Shown piece by piece: positions 47,590-62,154 of a stretch of DNA of 64,000 bases. A program made the translations under genes and the position numbers. The stretch covers positions 2,521,896-2,585,895 of the forward strand of contig NW_017804020.1 of NCBI RefSeq assembly GCF_001625305.1. The letters run 5' to 3'. The stretch is from Branchiostoma belcheri (taxonomy: Eukaryota; Chordata; Leptocardii; Amphioxiformes; Branchiostomatidae). Below the pieces are notes generated by a model. The model was not told where the DNA came from. It was given only the letters and a program-made list of their open reading frames with translations, and did no database searches. Numbering within the stretch: the stretch's first letter is position 1; each line of letters opens with the position of its first letter.

Positions 47590-48260
47590 TGACATATGTC
47601 CAACCTATCCTCCCCCTGCTGAAGTTATAGTACAATCCCTCAATGTAACGTCATTTGATCCCATCCCATCATGGGGTTCCCTGGCTATATCCAGCTGTCG
47701 GCTGTCTCCAAGCAGATGTAGGTGGGGGTTTCTAAACACAAAAGGTCCTATTACGGGGACATAACGACCTCCACGACTCTCATCTTTGAACTCAATCTTG
47801 GAGACCACGACAGTAACATGCCTATCAAATTTCATTAACTTCCATCCACACATACAAAAGTTATCCTGCTCACAAGAAAAATTAACAAAATGCCCCCTCT
47901 AGTCACAACGAAACCCCCCACGAAGCTCAGTAACGAACTTAAGCTTGGTCCCGACAATAGTAAGCACCACACCAAGAATTATAATCAACATTTTACAAAT
48001 ACTTGAGTTATCTTGCTAACAAGCCACAAACACAAAAGGTGCACTAACGTGACGCACGGACCCCCCACGAAGCCGAAACTTGTACTTGACTTCGGCCTCA
48101 ACAGCGGTAATCTGCCTGCCAAAAATCATGGACGTCGAATCATGCCTTCCAGAGTTATATCGCAAAATCCGCAGTTCCCCACACTCCGGCGAGACAATTT
48201 CATAGTCCTTCTGACGAAGACAAAAAAGAATCAAAAGCTGTCTAGATATATGTTAGCACT
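47590..48260. repeat. Dispersed repeat with internal units of about 210 bp
   Basis: Diverged internal units share ACAAAAGGT, CCACGA..CTC and AAAGTTATCCTGCTCACAAG or equivalents. They are related to 15364-16256 and 11838-12135. No coding capacity despite short open frames. TCTCCAAGCAGATGTAG (47706-47722) matches the terminal repeat of the 14008-14234 MITE. Confidence 0.5.
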
Positions 48261-48789
48261 TTCTCCGGCTAATCTACGATTTCCATTACGGAAAAGCCCC
48301 TAGGAACACAGACAGTAAGCTGGCACCCTTTTCCTTTTGATAAAACTGTCTCTTGATTCATCGACCTCCTCCCTTGTGCCTCCTAATGTTGAGGCGATAT
48401 TTCCTCGGTACATCGACACTTGACATTCTGACAACTAAAACCAGACAGTCTGGCTGACTCGCTACTCGCTCAACAATCCATTAGACCCAGCCCGGCCCAA
48501 CCGTAAGCCAATGATTCCCCCGTCATCCCGGGTAACATCTCCGCCAATCCCGTGCCGGCGTTCCTGTAACGGTCGCGAAGGACCAGATGAGCCGATGATG
48601 AGGATGTGATTGCCGCTGCGAGAGATTACCCGAGATCTCACATTGACCTTGAGGCAGACTATTGAATAAGTCATGCGCATCAGAAAGAAGGGAAAAAGCC
48701 AATTAAAATGTCAACATGGTTACACTGTTACTTGCAGGCAGGATAGAAACTTCACTGGAGTCGGTAATCGTTGTTTTGTGAAACTTCAA

Positions 48790-48900
48790 GTGGTTCAGTC
48801 AAGTTCATTCATTGACGTAAGGTCAATGACCTGGACCAGATGTCTGTCACCATGGTAACTGGTGCTGTAGCAGACACCATGTGGTGTTGGGTTATATTAT
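48790..48900 (-). mobile_element. IR1-bearing MITE, copy 6 (reverse, partial)
   Basis: It contains AGGTCAATGACCT (48830-48842), GTCACCATGGTAACTGGTG and TGTTGGGTTA. Both family ends are missing. Confidence 0.65.
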
Positions 48901-50528
48901 AACTACACTTCCCAACAAGACAAAACCAAGGTCATGAATGTACTAGTTAAAGTACATCCATTGATTCAATTGTTTGGCCCTTGACAAAAGAATGTGCAAA
49001 AGTTTACAACATAATTCCTAGTGCATTATGAAAGCAGTACTGACTGGACAGTTTATTCCCTGTGAGACTTGTGTCATGAAAAGAATGTTTTTGTTTAGGT
49101 TCTAAAGACAGTTTGGCATCATACTGTCAACCTGAATGGTTAACTGGTAAAAAGTCGGCAGGTATTTCATTTGAATACAAATATGAATACTTTCCTGAGA
49201 TGTTTTACTGAAACAGAGCCTTACAGGCTTGCTTTCGATGCCAAACTATTGTGTACATGTAAGATTGTGCACTGTTGAAATAAACCATTTTACAGTACAT
49301 GAAGGTGGGTGTGGCTGGCGTGGGTGGGGAGGGGGGCAGCACATGTTTTGGCATCTTGAAGTTTGTGTCCTAATGGGAGTACAAACATTTCCATCAAACT
49401 AATCCCTTCCAGGCAAAAGACCCTGTGGTTCCTTAAGTTCCTGGGATGTTCCCCCCTTATATTTTGCTGTACATCAGGTATATTTTTTCATACAAAGTTA
49501 GTTCTTCCCCAGTTTTGTCTCACCAAAATTTTCAAAAGTTTATTGTTCAATTTCTTGGTCAGCAAGGCACGTACCCGAAACAATCGACATACAAGCAACA
49601 TCATCTATTTGTTAGAAAGTTGGTCTGTGTAGGCCTGTATTGGGCTTCCCAGTAGATATTGAGCTGGACATTGGAAATCTTCCACAATGTCTGAAGCACT
49701 TTGGTGACTATGCTCCCACCAGCAAACATATACACTCACATCCCAAGTGCAAATTAAAGGAATCTGATACATATATTCAGAGACAATATTGAATTGTGCT
49801 CTGTTCAAAATTCCTCCACTGCACTCCAAAATTCCTAAATTTGAAAGTCATATTGTATGCCTACTTGAAACAACCTTGGAATTGCAGTTGATCATGACAG
49901 ATGTACAATGTACATTGTTGTAACAGACACAGGAAAAAGGAGGCAGACTGTAGTTTGGTATGAAATAAGAAAAAAGCCAGATTGATCTGTGATTATGGTG
50001 AAAGAAATCAGTTTTTCCAGATGTACAATATTCTGGTAATTCACGAATCAGGCAGTAACCAGTCATTACTTCAACTTGTAAAACTCAAGGTGACCGTAAA
50101 GTAACAAAGCTACATATAGCCCCAAGCATAGTCTACGAAATAATCGTTAATGCTGTCTTATGACAAAAGGAAGATGGGATTTGTTTCAGACTCTGTTTGA
50201 AAATTGCTTTAAAAGTTTACTGCCACAAGTTTTAGCAGAAATTGCACTTAGTCTCATACAAACTAAGTAGCCGATTCCCCCTAGTGTGTTTCTTGTCTTT
50301 TATATGCTTCAGCTTACTGGAAGCAGCGTTTTGTTTATCTCAAAATTTAAGACCTGATAATGTCAGGGAAAATCCGAACACAATTCCCTAATCCCAACGA
50401 AGTGGAAAATTGCTTCAGTGCGGGGCCTACTTTCACCATTGTGTCTGCTCCTAATGTTGGGACAACTGCCGCAGGTGCCAGCCCCCCCTCTTAGTCTAAC
50501 TGAGCGGCTGGGCCTGATGTCTGGTTAA

Positions 50529-51059
50529 GACCATAGCAAGGAAATTTTATGGATGACATCCTCCACAGACTCAAAATCTAATCCGATAGGGGGAAAAAAA
50601 GGCGGGCCTCAAAAAACAAGATTCCTACATTTTCAAATTTTGACATCATGAACCTTGTTAAACGAGAAATGATACCTTTATTGTGCTAAGTTTACTGCCA
50701 ACAATTACATCCATTTCTCACTGAAACAACTTTGAAAATAAAAGTTTCCAATCATTGTACAAATGGTTTTGAGTCAGTGAGAACATCACATGTACGCTGT
50801 CACCATCATATATAAAAGGTAAGGAAATACATCACTGCATCAAAAGTAAAAGACAAAACATTAAATCAGAGCCTTATCTTGTCTCCTCTTCTCATAGTTA
50901 TCTGCCATCCACGTTCTGTCACTGCGACAGACATCATTGCCCATTTTCGGCATGTTGACCACTGTCAGAGGGCAACAAAATTTTTTTTTTCTCCCAAAAC
51001 CAGGCGAAAATTCATGCACGCAGAGATGTCATCCATATAATCAAATCAATATGGCCTAT
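50529..51059. mobile_element. Diverged copy of the 11147-11543 MITE
   Basis: It begins GACCATAGCAAGGAAATTTT, then ATGGATGACATCCTCCACAG. It ends GAGATGTCATCCATATAATC, then ATATGGCCTATC. The interior matches the first copy (CATCACTGCATCAAA, GGCATGTTGACCACTGTCAG) with an extra segment. Confidence 0.65.
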
Positions 51060-52489
51060 CAGTGCGCCTGGGTCTGATGTCTTGTTAACTTGGCAGGGAG
51101 TTTTGATGGCTCCATTAGTCAATGCAGACAGGTCTGATTGTCGCCAGCCTCGATTCAATTTCATCTAGTAGAAAATAAATATATGCAGGGTTGCAGCTGT
51201 ACACTTCCCTGCCACCAGACATTTCATCACACCTCGCTTCCAATTTATCCCTTGTAAATGTATTTGACTTAATGTTTATATAAAAGTAAAATACTGGCTT
51301 CTCTCTGACTACAAATGTGTTTATGAAGTCAGTGCCATCATCTATATTTCACTATCAACAACGTTCAAGTTATGATTTGATTTGATTTGATTTATTGAGA
51401 TTGTAACAGTACAATACAGTGGAACAAAGGCAGCTGTTGCTGGTGTTGTATCCCACAGATGTAAAACAAATGCAGGACAGACAATACTTTTTACTTGAGT
51501 TAAAATTGATTTATTTTTGGACACATGCTTGTTCTTTTTCTTTTTTTTTCACATTTTTTTCACAGGTTTTCTTTTTTTTCTCAATACCATCTAAATTCTA
51601 AAACAAATAAAGTTTAACAATGCAAATTGAAAAATTGCTACTAAAAATGTGTTTTAGAATGAAGTTCAGAATTTAGAGGGTTTGATCGAACATTTTTTAG
51701 TTGTCGATCAAAAAAAGGCTAGGGTCGGTCGGGAAACCAAAAACACCAACATTTTTTTCCGAGGCCTAAGTGTGCATGAAATGTTGTAATGTTTCGTATG
51801 TAGAAGTGTTACTGTTACAGATGCAGTTCCCTAATGTAAAAGTCAGCCATAACAACCCATCTTCTGCACCCAAACCATTCCCATCACCACACATGAGCCT
51901 GTTCTCGGTTCGTGATAGGTGACATATTTTAAACATTAGCAGCAACAGTGATATTTCAGAAAACGTGTTATTTCTTTCAAGCAAGACTTTAGTAGTCTAT
52001 ACTTACGGGTTCAAGTTGTTGCTATGCTAAAAGCTGTTGTGATATGAATGTAGATTGGAGATATAAAACATTGTGTTGACAATCAATTTAAAGAAGCTGG
52101 GAATTTTATCTGATGTGCCCTAAGTCACGGGTCTGTGTATTGATTCTCACAGATATGTTCACGTCTCGGAGCGAGAAAAATGTTTTCATTACCACCTGGG
52201 CACTCCGCGTCCTGCATCTGCGATGAGCATTTTTATTGGCTCTTTTGACTCGGTGCCCGGCAGCACATGGGGTAGAGTAATCCTGTACCAACTCAGGACT
52301 GATTTCCCAATATAACAGTCCTGCATGCAACATTAACAGCGGTAGATCATAATCAGGACGCCAGCCGGGGGTTGTGTTGTACCGTAACAGCCAGCTGTAA
52401 GGCAGGACTCGAAATCCTTTTTTTCTGCACACCTGCACAACTTGCACTGGTGAAGGTAATATTGAAAACTAAAAAAGTAACATTTGCAA

Positions 52490-52730
52490 ATCAAATGCAT
52501 AATGTTTGCCTTCGCATATGCTCTGCTATGTTAATTCTTACTCAAACACATTCATATATATGGTGACAGGAGTCTAAATCCCCCCTACTAATGAAATTGC
52601 AACATTATGTAACCCAACACCAGTTACCATGGTGAAAGACGGTCTGGTTCAGGTCATTGACCTTGTTAGAGGTCACTGTTTGGAGAAGAAGAAGAAACTG
52701 CTGAGCAAAAACAATGTTTTTCTTTGGTAA
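52490..52730 (+). mobile_element. IR1-bearing MITE, copy 7
   Basis: It begins GCATAATGTTTGCCTTCGCA and ends TTTTTCTTTGGTAAAGATC, with AGGTCATTGACCT at 52651-52663 and all family markers. Confidence 0.75.
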
Positions 52731-54359
52731 AGATCCACCATTTTTGACCACCAGACAAATATTACCTGCAGCACTGCCAAATTTAGGAAATATGAATCAT
52801 ATTAAAAGCTGTTGAAAACTCATTGTCATTATTTCTTTTATACTTCATAAGTGTTATCAGTCCATGCACAAAATAGAAACAAACATACCCATACATTTGT
52901 ATATGAACCCAGTACATTTGCAGGTGCAGGTAGACATCAGAAATACCTGCACAGCCCCAATTTTAAAACCTGCACTAACCTGTATATACTGGCGAAATTT
53001 CGAGCCCTGTACACCTGTGTTATGAGCAAAAGGGAGCCCGCCCGTCAAATATGACTACATCACCACTCCAACACATAAAACGTAAAATGTTGTCCAGACT
53101 CAACACACGGACTGTTGTTGCACACACAGATAAGGGTGCTCCGGCCGTGCTTTCATGTTTAAAGACCTGACTTTATCTCTGTAGGTATAGTTTCAAGTGC
53201 ATCAGGTTTATTGTTATAACAGTGTTACGGGCCATATGCAGAGAGTAACCCTGAGCAAAGCTATAAAGTATCTTCCTAACTCCGTGCGTGTTAGTGTAGG
53301 TGCGCTAATTCTGACGGATGCCCCGGCTGCCCCGTGTATTGGCGAAATGGCCGGCACGGTGTAAATGTCACGTCTGATATACAGGGGCGCCGGTACGGTC
53401 ATTCCCATGGCCTTTTAACTCCCCACTGCAGCAGATACTGAGGGATGTTGTAACGCAATTCAGCCGATCAAGCCATCAATGGAAATCTGCATCCGTTCAT
53501 CCTTACAACTTTCTGCACTTTGCAAGGGATTATACAAGGGTTAATGCATTTAGATGCATGTACATATATTAAGACAGCAGCATCTAAAAGCCTTGATTGT
53601 ATTAGGCCATTCTTTAAGTTGATTGAACATTTTGTATGTGGCTATGATTTGATATGCATTTGCAAAAAGCTAGATTTTTGTATTTGTAAGGAGATGCATT
53701 ACGAGTCTAATGGAATATGGATGTCATAACTATATTTCTAGTAAATGTAAGGGAACTGGACCAAGAAGGACCAAGAAAAGGTATAAAAAGCAAAGATCTC
53801 AAGTAGTGTTTTTAGAAAATGTATTTGAAGAAAGTTGACTGAAAAAGTGAAATAAGATAATAACGGAAAGTGATCTTTAAAAAACTGCTTAAAAAAACGT
53901 TCTTAATCTTGTATTTCTGTCCTTGGATCCATCTGGTCTGTTCCTAATGTAGTTTGGGTGACACCGCTCCATCCAAGAAATCTTTTTTGTTTGGTGCAAA
54001 TCTGATAATGGACGTATAAAGGTGGATACATGGCCGTGTATTGATTGGATGGCCTGGAAGAGCATGCTGATGCACTTTGATGTCAACAGGTTTTCAGTAG
54101 GGCCTTCCAATTGAATAATGGTGTTGACATTGTGACCACACAATTGCATTAGTGTGCCATGATAGAGAATGCAATGCCTCTGAGTTGTTGTAAGCCAATG
54201 CTACCGATACAGAAACTACCCCCCAACCCATCCCAACCACGAATCAAGGTTGGCTGAAGTTTGGAAGCAGCCTATCAAATTTGAGTTAAATTTGAGTCAA
54301 ATTTGACTTCATGATTGATTTGGTGTAGCCCTAGCCATCAGAATCATCAGTGAACTAAT

Positions 54360-54605
54360 TTACATGTGGGCATAAACTTGACGGTATGAAAACTGCTTAC
54401 ACACACAGGCATCCAAAACTCTCCAAAAGAAAATGTAATTTTTCCTGGGTGTAGATTGGCCAGGTTTGACATATGTCAAGAACGGTCTTTACCATGTTTT
54501 TGATACACATCAAAGCAGGCCGATTTAAATTACACACCGAAAAAATTTAATGCTTAAAGTTTTCGTACAGTTGACTTTTTGCCCTGCATGTTAATCGGGT
54601 CAGTA
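54360..54605. repeat. Dispersed GTACG-rich repeat, copy 5
   Basis: It contains GTGGGCATAAACTTGACGGT, GGCCAGGTTTGACATATGTC, CATCAAAGCAGGCCGATTT and TTTTGCCCTGCATG, a diverged member of the family at 8628-8865. Confidence 0.5.
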
Positions 54606-54794
54606 TGAACTGTCTTGTCTTGCTGAACTGCCATGCTACTGAAGCTAGCCTGATTTCCCGATGATTTGTTCTGTACTACTGTTGTGCTGCCATACTTTTG
54701 TACCACTGTTTGCATGTGTGACTGTTGCTATACCTTGCATGACCTGACTTGTTGATCTGCTGTATGTACATGTCTTCCCAACGATGATTTACAG

Positions 54795-54968
54795 AAACTG
54801 ATGATTCCTCCACCCACCCTGCCTCCGATTCCGAGCGCACATCCCCTCCCCCTGACAATGGTAAAGCTCCTGTTGATGATTCCCGCGAAAATTCTCCCCG
54901 CGACGATCAGTCCGATAAAGCTCCGCCTTCCGCCGGCGGCTCCGATACCGGGCCGCCGCCCCCTGCAG
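54795..54968 (+). CDS. MAGI: MAGI-like exon: acidic proline-rich linker
   Basis: It is bounded by TGATTTACAG and G|GTAGAC. It starts with AA, completing Glu, and encodes 58 residues between WW2 and PDZ1 (TDDSSTHPASDSERTSPPPD, then DDSRENSPRDDQSDK and GSDTGPPPPA). It is rich in Asp, Ser and Pro with several SP motifs, and probably disordered. The same position in vertebrate MAGI-1 holds a Gln-rich linker, so length and sequence are not conserved. That the exon is genuine rests on phase (1 in, 1 out), its open frame and its codon-like base use. Confidence 0.88.
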
Positions 54969-56694
<1,726 letters not shown>

Positions 56695-57384
56695 GTGATG
56701 TGATAGTGTTTGTGAACGACACCTGTGTCCTCGGCTACACCCACAGCGACGTGGTCGGACTCTTCCAGACCATCCCGCCCGGTCAGAGGGTACGCCTGGA
56801 GTGCCGCAGGGGGTACCCTCTGCCCTTTGACCCCGATGACCCCAACACGAACATTGTGACCTCTGTTGCCATAGCGATGCCCACCACCAACACGGTGGAC
56901 AGTCTCGTGTCGAGGTACAACGGCGATCAGCCGGATAGACTGCCGTTCGTGCCGCCGCCGCAGCGCCCGACTCACACCGTGCAGTCCTCCTTTTCCAAAT
57001 CCATGCCAGACATTTCCGCACGCCCCAGGCATCAGCACGAGAGGTCGTTGACCCCGGAGCCGGGTCCTCACCCCAACCGCGCCTCAACCGGATACTTCTA
57101 CGAGGACGGCGTGAGTTTACGCCCCGAGGAACTAAAACCGGAGTACGTCACGGTCCACATAGTCAAAGGGGACCGTGGATTCGGCTTCACGATCGCGGAC
57201 AGCGCGTACGGGCAGCGCGTGAAACAGATTCTGGACGAGCCGCGGTGTAAGAACCTGTGCGTGGGAGACGTGCTGGTGGAAATCAACGGCACGGACGTAC
57301 GACAGTGTACACACAACGAGCTGGTGGGGATTCTCAAGGAGTGCTCCAAGGGCAAGGAGACAACCATTATTGTGCAGAGGGGAG
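56695..57384 (+). CDS. MAGI: MAGI-like exon: end of PDZ1, linker and PDZ2 (230 codons)
   Basis: This is the largest exon. It starts GDVIVFVNDTCVLGYTHSDV (second half of PDZ1). The MAGI hallmark RGYPLPFDPDDPNTNIVTSV follows. A Pro/His/Ser-rich linker of about 90 residues comes next (FVPPPQRPTHTVQSSFSKS, PDISARPRHQHERSLTPEPG). Most of PDZ2 ends the exon: YVTVHIVKGDRGFGFTIADS, the QRVKQILD strand, GDVLVEINGTDVRQCTHNEL and TTIIVQRGG. GFGF in PDZ2 is intact. The order and spacing match vertebrate MAGI-1/2/3, though the linker is diverged. Phase is 1 in, 1 out. Strong GC enrichment at third positions contrasts with the flanking introns. Confidence 0.98.
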
Positions 57385-58739
57385 GTGAGCAAGTGTTGGT
57401 GTTGTTACTTTGTGCAGGTCATTGACCTCCAACAGAGTATTGTGGTCAGTTGTGTCCGCAGCTGTAACTGACGATCCCTTTGACAATCACAAGATAATGC
57501 ACATTGGCTTTACAATTTAGCAGTTTTTATAGGTCATGTTATATTCCAGAAAACACCCCTATTTTTTTTTTTAATAAAATATGTAGTGTGGAAAGAGTAA
57601 CATTCTTCTACTAAAAGGATCAGACACAATGAAAGATGGCATGCACCAAGTATACATATTGCCTGTGCTGTCACCAATCAAGGAAGGTCTTCGTTAGTAT
57701 AACAAATTAATGAGAAAGTTACAAAGTACTACTAACTTTCAGTGCCTTCCACTATTGTGAAAAAAAAAAACTTCTCAAAGAGTTTAGAAATGAAGACAGT
57801 TTCACAGCATCTGGCCTGACACCTCTCTTTTATGACTATGAGAGGGCTGCACCTGTAGCATGCCACCTACCGTAAAGTATGGGAACTGCAGTGTCTGCAG
57901 GCTGTAAAGGTCAACCTCAGAAAAATTAGCAGGTGTGACCTTCTATATACGGGATTTGAATAGGACAGTGGCATGTCACAAAAGGAAGCTAAATGAATTT
58001 TTGCTGGTACATACAGTAATTATTTGTAAGTAAAAGAAAGTTTTGATTGTTGTAAACCTCCATTAGGCTTTAGATTTATTTTCTGTAACTGTGTAAGAAA
58101 GCGGCTTAATACCGGAAACCAGAATGTTGTTTTGGCTAAACTGTAGTTGACTGGTAAGAATTATGGAGTCTATTTTTAAACCTTTACCATCAAATATGTT
58201 TACAATATAAAAACAAATGTTAGGTAGCAAATTGGAAAGGGTTCAAATTGTAACTAGATAAGAAAAGTGTATGTTGGTAAAATGAGTAGCTTCAAACCCT
58301 AAAAGCACTACATGGCAACACATTCATAGTCTCAGTTTTCATATCACCAGCCTGTTTTATGATCCATGAATTTTAATTTTTTTTGGTAGCAAGACCTTTC
58401 CATATACCTACCTACATTATGTTTATGGACAGCCCTCTCCTATTACACAAGCCATATGTTCCTCCTCCCTGCATTTCTTACATGCAGACCAATCATGCCC
58501 AGATCCTAGCCTTGGTAGGCTTTCAAAGGCTTATTAGGCACACAGGCCTTGCTTTTTGATCTTGGGCACTCACTGCATTTTGCGGCCTGTAGTTTGAGCT
58601 TTTCTTTTATGTCCCCTGAGGGAGAGATTATATTTTCCGGGAGGATTGTTGTAATATCACGGACGAGAGCTGTGCAGCTGTTGGTGGCTGAAAACCCGGG
58701 GTCAGACAATCACAAGTTTTTTTGCCATTTATGTTCAAG
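57385..58739 (+). other. MAGI-like intron, 1.4 kb
   Basis: It starts GTGAGC and ends CATTTATGTTCAAG if the exon assignment at 58740 is right. A small segment (57516-57570, AGCAGTTTTTATAGGTCATGT) repeats one at 28445-28620. Otherwise AT-rich with nothing recognised. Confidence 0.7.
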
Positions 58740-58910
58740 GCATCCTACAGCTGCAGGGGAAAGGGAAGAAGGGGACGCCGTCCAAGCAGCCGATACTTCC
58801 CATGGCGCAGGACGGGTTGCTGGGGAGACGGGCCGCCGAGTACGGGTACCAGGCGCCGCCGTCGTCGTCTCACCTGCGGTCTGCCGACCTGGCCGAAAAT
58901 GGCAGACAAG
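58740..58910 (+). CDS. MAGI: MAGI-like exon: basic and proline-rich linker after PDZ2
   Basis: The frame is fixed by both neighbours. Starting with GC after an AAG acceptor (preceded by TTTTTTTGCCATTTATGTTC), it reads GILQLQGKGKKGTPSKQPIL, then MAQDGLLGRRAAEYGYQAPP, SSSHLRSADLAENGRQ and the split Asp joined to 62155. The stronger-looking CAG at 58748-58750 would begin at CTGCAG, 11 nt later, and shift the frame. That path gives non-matching sequence across the next junction, so I prefer 58740. The donor is G|GTGAGT. The peptide is probably disordered and has no domain. Confidence 0.75.
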
Positions 58911-60637
58911 GTGAGTCAAATCGCGTGTTTAGAAATGGCGGATAGAGAATGACATGATCGCATGGTAGTAGCTGTGTCTGATCATGTTTTGGTGGGTATT
59001 TTGGATTTGTCGCAAGGCATGCTAAGTTTTCTTTCCCAAAACATCAAGAAAGAATTTTAATTGAGGTATGGTAGCCAGTAAGCCACAACGCTTTCTCAAA
59101 TTACTGCCACCCTCGTTATATAATAGCAGGTTAGAAAACGTCACAAATTAATGGTAGGTTACAGGGAATAACCAAAACAAACAGTATTTTCCTTTGAAGC
59201 ATAATTTTGTTATAAAAAGAAAAACTGCCTGGGGCAACTGTTTTCAGACGTTGCCGTCTCTTGTGTTGGAGTTGGAATCCATTTGTACATTCTGAGGAAA
59301 AGTGGAGCTAATTTGCAGCCATGATTGTCTCTGACAGCTGCCATCAGCCAGGAATGTTACCAATCCCAGACATTCACTTATTAAACCCTGGGGGTGGTGA
59401 GATATGTAGTACAGCTGCTCCTAACTGGCAAATTCTTTATGTTGGCCGGGAAAATATCCCATATTTCTGTACATACGCCATATGTTTGTTTCCCTGGCTG
59501 TGTTACAGACAGGAGCTTTTGATGCCTGTCCCTCGAAACTGGGACACACCTACACACACATGTGCCCTCCAGCCATTTTCAATCTAATTACATCCAGCTT
59601 CTTCTCTGTTCTAACTTCAGAGGAGTAAATTGAGTTTCCATGTTTCTGTTGTAGCCAGTTTAAAGTTATTGAATTAACCAATTTGTGTCCTCACAAACAA
59701 ATTAAACAACACGATATGAATTAAGCTGTTACAACAAGCCGTGAAATCATCTATACCCATGTAGAAATGTAACTTTTGCCAACCAAAACTAAAATATGTT
59801 TTCAAAGAACAATTTTGCACCACAATGTACAGTGAAGACAAGTTATTATTATGCCAGGTACTTGAAATTTTGTCTGTTGTGTTTTTATCTAGACTAATAT
59901 TATTAGTCTGTCTACTGAGATGCATTGGAGTTGTTGTGCTGCGTGGTGATCTTATATGTATGTGTCATGAAATGCATAATTGATGAAATATAGAAGGGCA
60001 CCAAGGATAGAATGTTGTTGGAGGACATACACTTTAGCTTGGGCAGGTAAAGAGCAGTTAGATTTAGTTACATAGAAAGCCAGTTTACATAGGAGAAATA
60101 CAGTATGTGTGACTCAGAATCGGCCTAATATATAGGTAGATATGTGTGATAAAGTACCAATATAAACCACGTTGTGACACATACAAATATCTAATATGGG
60201 GCTATGTCTTAATTCTGTTAATGAAGTACAGTAGTCACCATATTAAAAAATTGTCATATCTGGTAATATTACAAACTACTGTAGATGTCAAGCTACTGTC
60301 ACAAGCAATGCATGAGATTAATATCTTGGCCACCACTGCAGCTTTTGAAAGCTTTAAGGTTCTCCCTTAGTGATTGAAAACTTTAAAACTAATGGTAGGC
60401 TTTCATGTCCTTAGAGGAAAGGGATATATATTTGGTACAGGCATCTATCTTATCTATCAATCTGGAGGCCCAACTGTGCATTTTGTGCCAGTTTTATCAG
60501 ACCTGTAATTGGGTCACTAGGACAGGTACAGGTCAGGAGTTGACCCCCCCCCCTCATCTGTTAGAACATCTATCTTATACCAGCTGGCTGTAAAAGAGCA
60601 AATTTTGTCAATTGGCTGGTAGGATCAAGATTAGACC

Positions 60638-60943
60638 CAGTGTTCTAGCCTGTGTCCATCTTTCTGTCATTTAATGGGATTTTGCTGCTTGTGGCGGACA
60701 AAAATCATTGTGTAAAGATATATACAGAGAGATTGATACATGTATTATTGAACTAAGCTTATTCTAACAGCAAAATTTTCCCTCAAAATGCAGGAAATAG
60801 TATTTCAGAGGGTCAAGATTTTAATGGGGCAGCATACCCCCAGAGCCTTTGGCATGACGCCTAGCACTTTTGGCACTGACATGATGTTTATACGTCAAAC
60901 AAAATTGAGATGACAAATAAAATTCAGGCCGGCTAGAACACCG
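60638..60943. mobile_element. MITE of the CAGTGTTCTAGCC family, intact ends
   Basis: The terminal repeats are CAGTGTTCTAGCC (60638-60650) and GGCTAGAACACCG (60931-60943). The interior is in reverse orientation to the copy at 37916 (CAAAATGCAGGAAATAGTAT, GGTCAAGATTTTAATGGGGC). Confidence 0.75.
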
Positions 60944-61740
60944 TAAGGCCAAAGCAAGTCAGGCTCCTACAAAAATTTGTATACTAGTATTTCAGTTCAA
61001 AAACTCCCACCCACCGCCAATTTTTAAGTGTCTATGTATCTGTAGCTGGCATCATCTGGCATCCACTAGCTGGGGATGAAGGAAAGGTCAACCATCCAGA
61101 ACATGGCACGCACCTCCTTTCATCTAAGCCGTTCTGATGCCTTATGGCTTCTTTACTTCCTAACTCCCAGCCATTTAGATTCAGAAGCCCATTTTCCGTG
61201 CCCTTCTAGATGACTGTTGGTGACCTTTTTATACATCTTTGGTCTTCTTGTAATGCAGTCTCAGATGGGTTATGGCAGATATGTTATGGTCGTGTATCTA
61301 CTAGTATTTGATTGGGGCTCAAGCTAAACTTGATTGTATCTCAAAAGTGCAGTGTCTTCAAAAATAAAGTTGTACTCTCCATCCATTCCTTACAACCATC
61401 TGTTTTTGTGGTATCTCATTTTTGGACTCTGCCATGGTTTCAGCTCTATTTTTTTGTATTATGGAGTACCGTATACTGTATGTATTTTGCTTTCAATCTT
61501 CTCCACAGAAATGTAGCCTTTCTAAGTATTCCTAGCCAAGATAGTTTGTATCAACTTTTATCAGTCTACTAGTATCTCTCTATCTAGGGTCATCACATCC
61601 TTCTATTTATCTTTGAGACCATCTATACCTTATTACTTGGGCCTATTTCCCAACCATTCAGTCAAGTTGTTTGAAGATGTAAGGAGACACCATTGATTAA
61701 TGAACTGCCTGACAGAATCAAGTTTCAATCAAGTCCAAAG

Positions 61741-62006
61741 AGGGCCTGCATGGGGGGTACCCGACAATGCTCTATGCTAAATTTGAGACCCGACTACGTA
61801 TTACACTAAATTCAGGAAGCCTCCCCATTGCGCTTTACGATAAATTCCGGGTAACTGCAACACATTACATAGAACAAAAACAGCAAATTACGCTCTATGG
61901 AAAATACTCCAGTTACACTCTACGTTGAATTAGGGCGGTCTGTCTACACTCTACGTAGAATTAAAATGGCCGATTATGCTCTACAGAAAAGGGCATGCGG
62001 GCCTTC
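61741..62006. mobile_element. DNA element with 7-bp TSD and internal iterated motif
   Basis: TCCAAAG flanks both sides (61734-61740 and 62007-62013). The ends AGGGCCTGCATG and GCATGCGGGCCTT are an imperfect inverted pair. The interior repeats a motif like TACRCTCTACG-AAATT at least five times (61768, 61838, 61890, 61915, 61953), about every 38-60 bp. No coding frame. Confidence 0.65.
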
Positions 62007-62154
62007 TCCAAAGTGTCTTGAAGTTTAGCCATTCAGCAACATCCTTATATACCCCACAAGGTCCTCTCATTACAGTCTGATTTGTTTTAGCGTGATTGAT
62101 TTACGTAGTGTGTAGGCGTAGTGTTGATTTCATGTTTTGTTTCACCATTACTAG

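Larger units (their letters stand above)
44871..54794 (+). other. MAGI-like intron, 9.9 kb
   Basis: It starts GTGAGA and ends AACGATGATTTACAG. Besides the listed repeats I see no exon. Unique-looking stretches are about 44880-46280, 47180-47540, 48300-48700, 48910-50510, 51070-51690, 51780-52480 and 52740-54350. Some GC-richer patches (44990-45330, 48440-48640, 52110-52380, 53220-53420) could be regulatory, but I cannot show it. Confidence 0.85.
58911..62154 (+). other. MAGI-like intron, 3.2 kb
   Basis: It starts GTGAGT and ends TTCACCATTACTAG. Two MITEs (60638-60943, 61741-62006) lie in its second half. The first 1.7 kb is AT-rich with nothing recognised. Confidence 0.85.

Noticed and set aside
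47605-48303. Open frames in the 47.6-48.3 kb region
   Set aside because: The sequence belongs to a dispersed repeat with internal units. No protein similarity recognised.
58751-58914. Alternative reading frame of the linker exon from the CAG at 58748-58750
   Set aside because: It gives a stop just past the exon and non-matching sequence across the next junction, whereas the AAG acceptor keeps frame on both sides.
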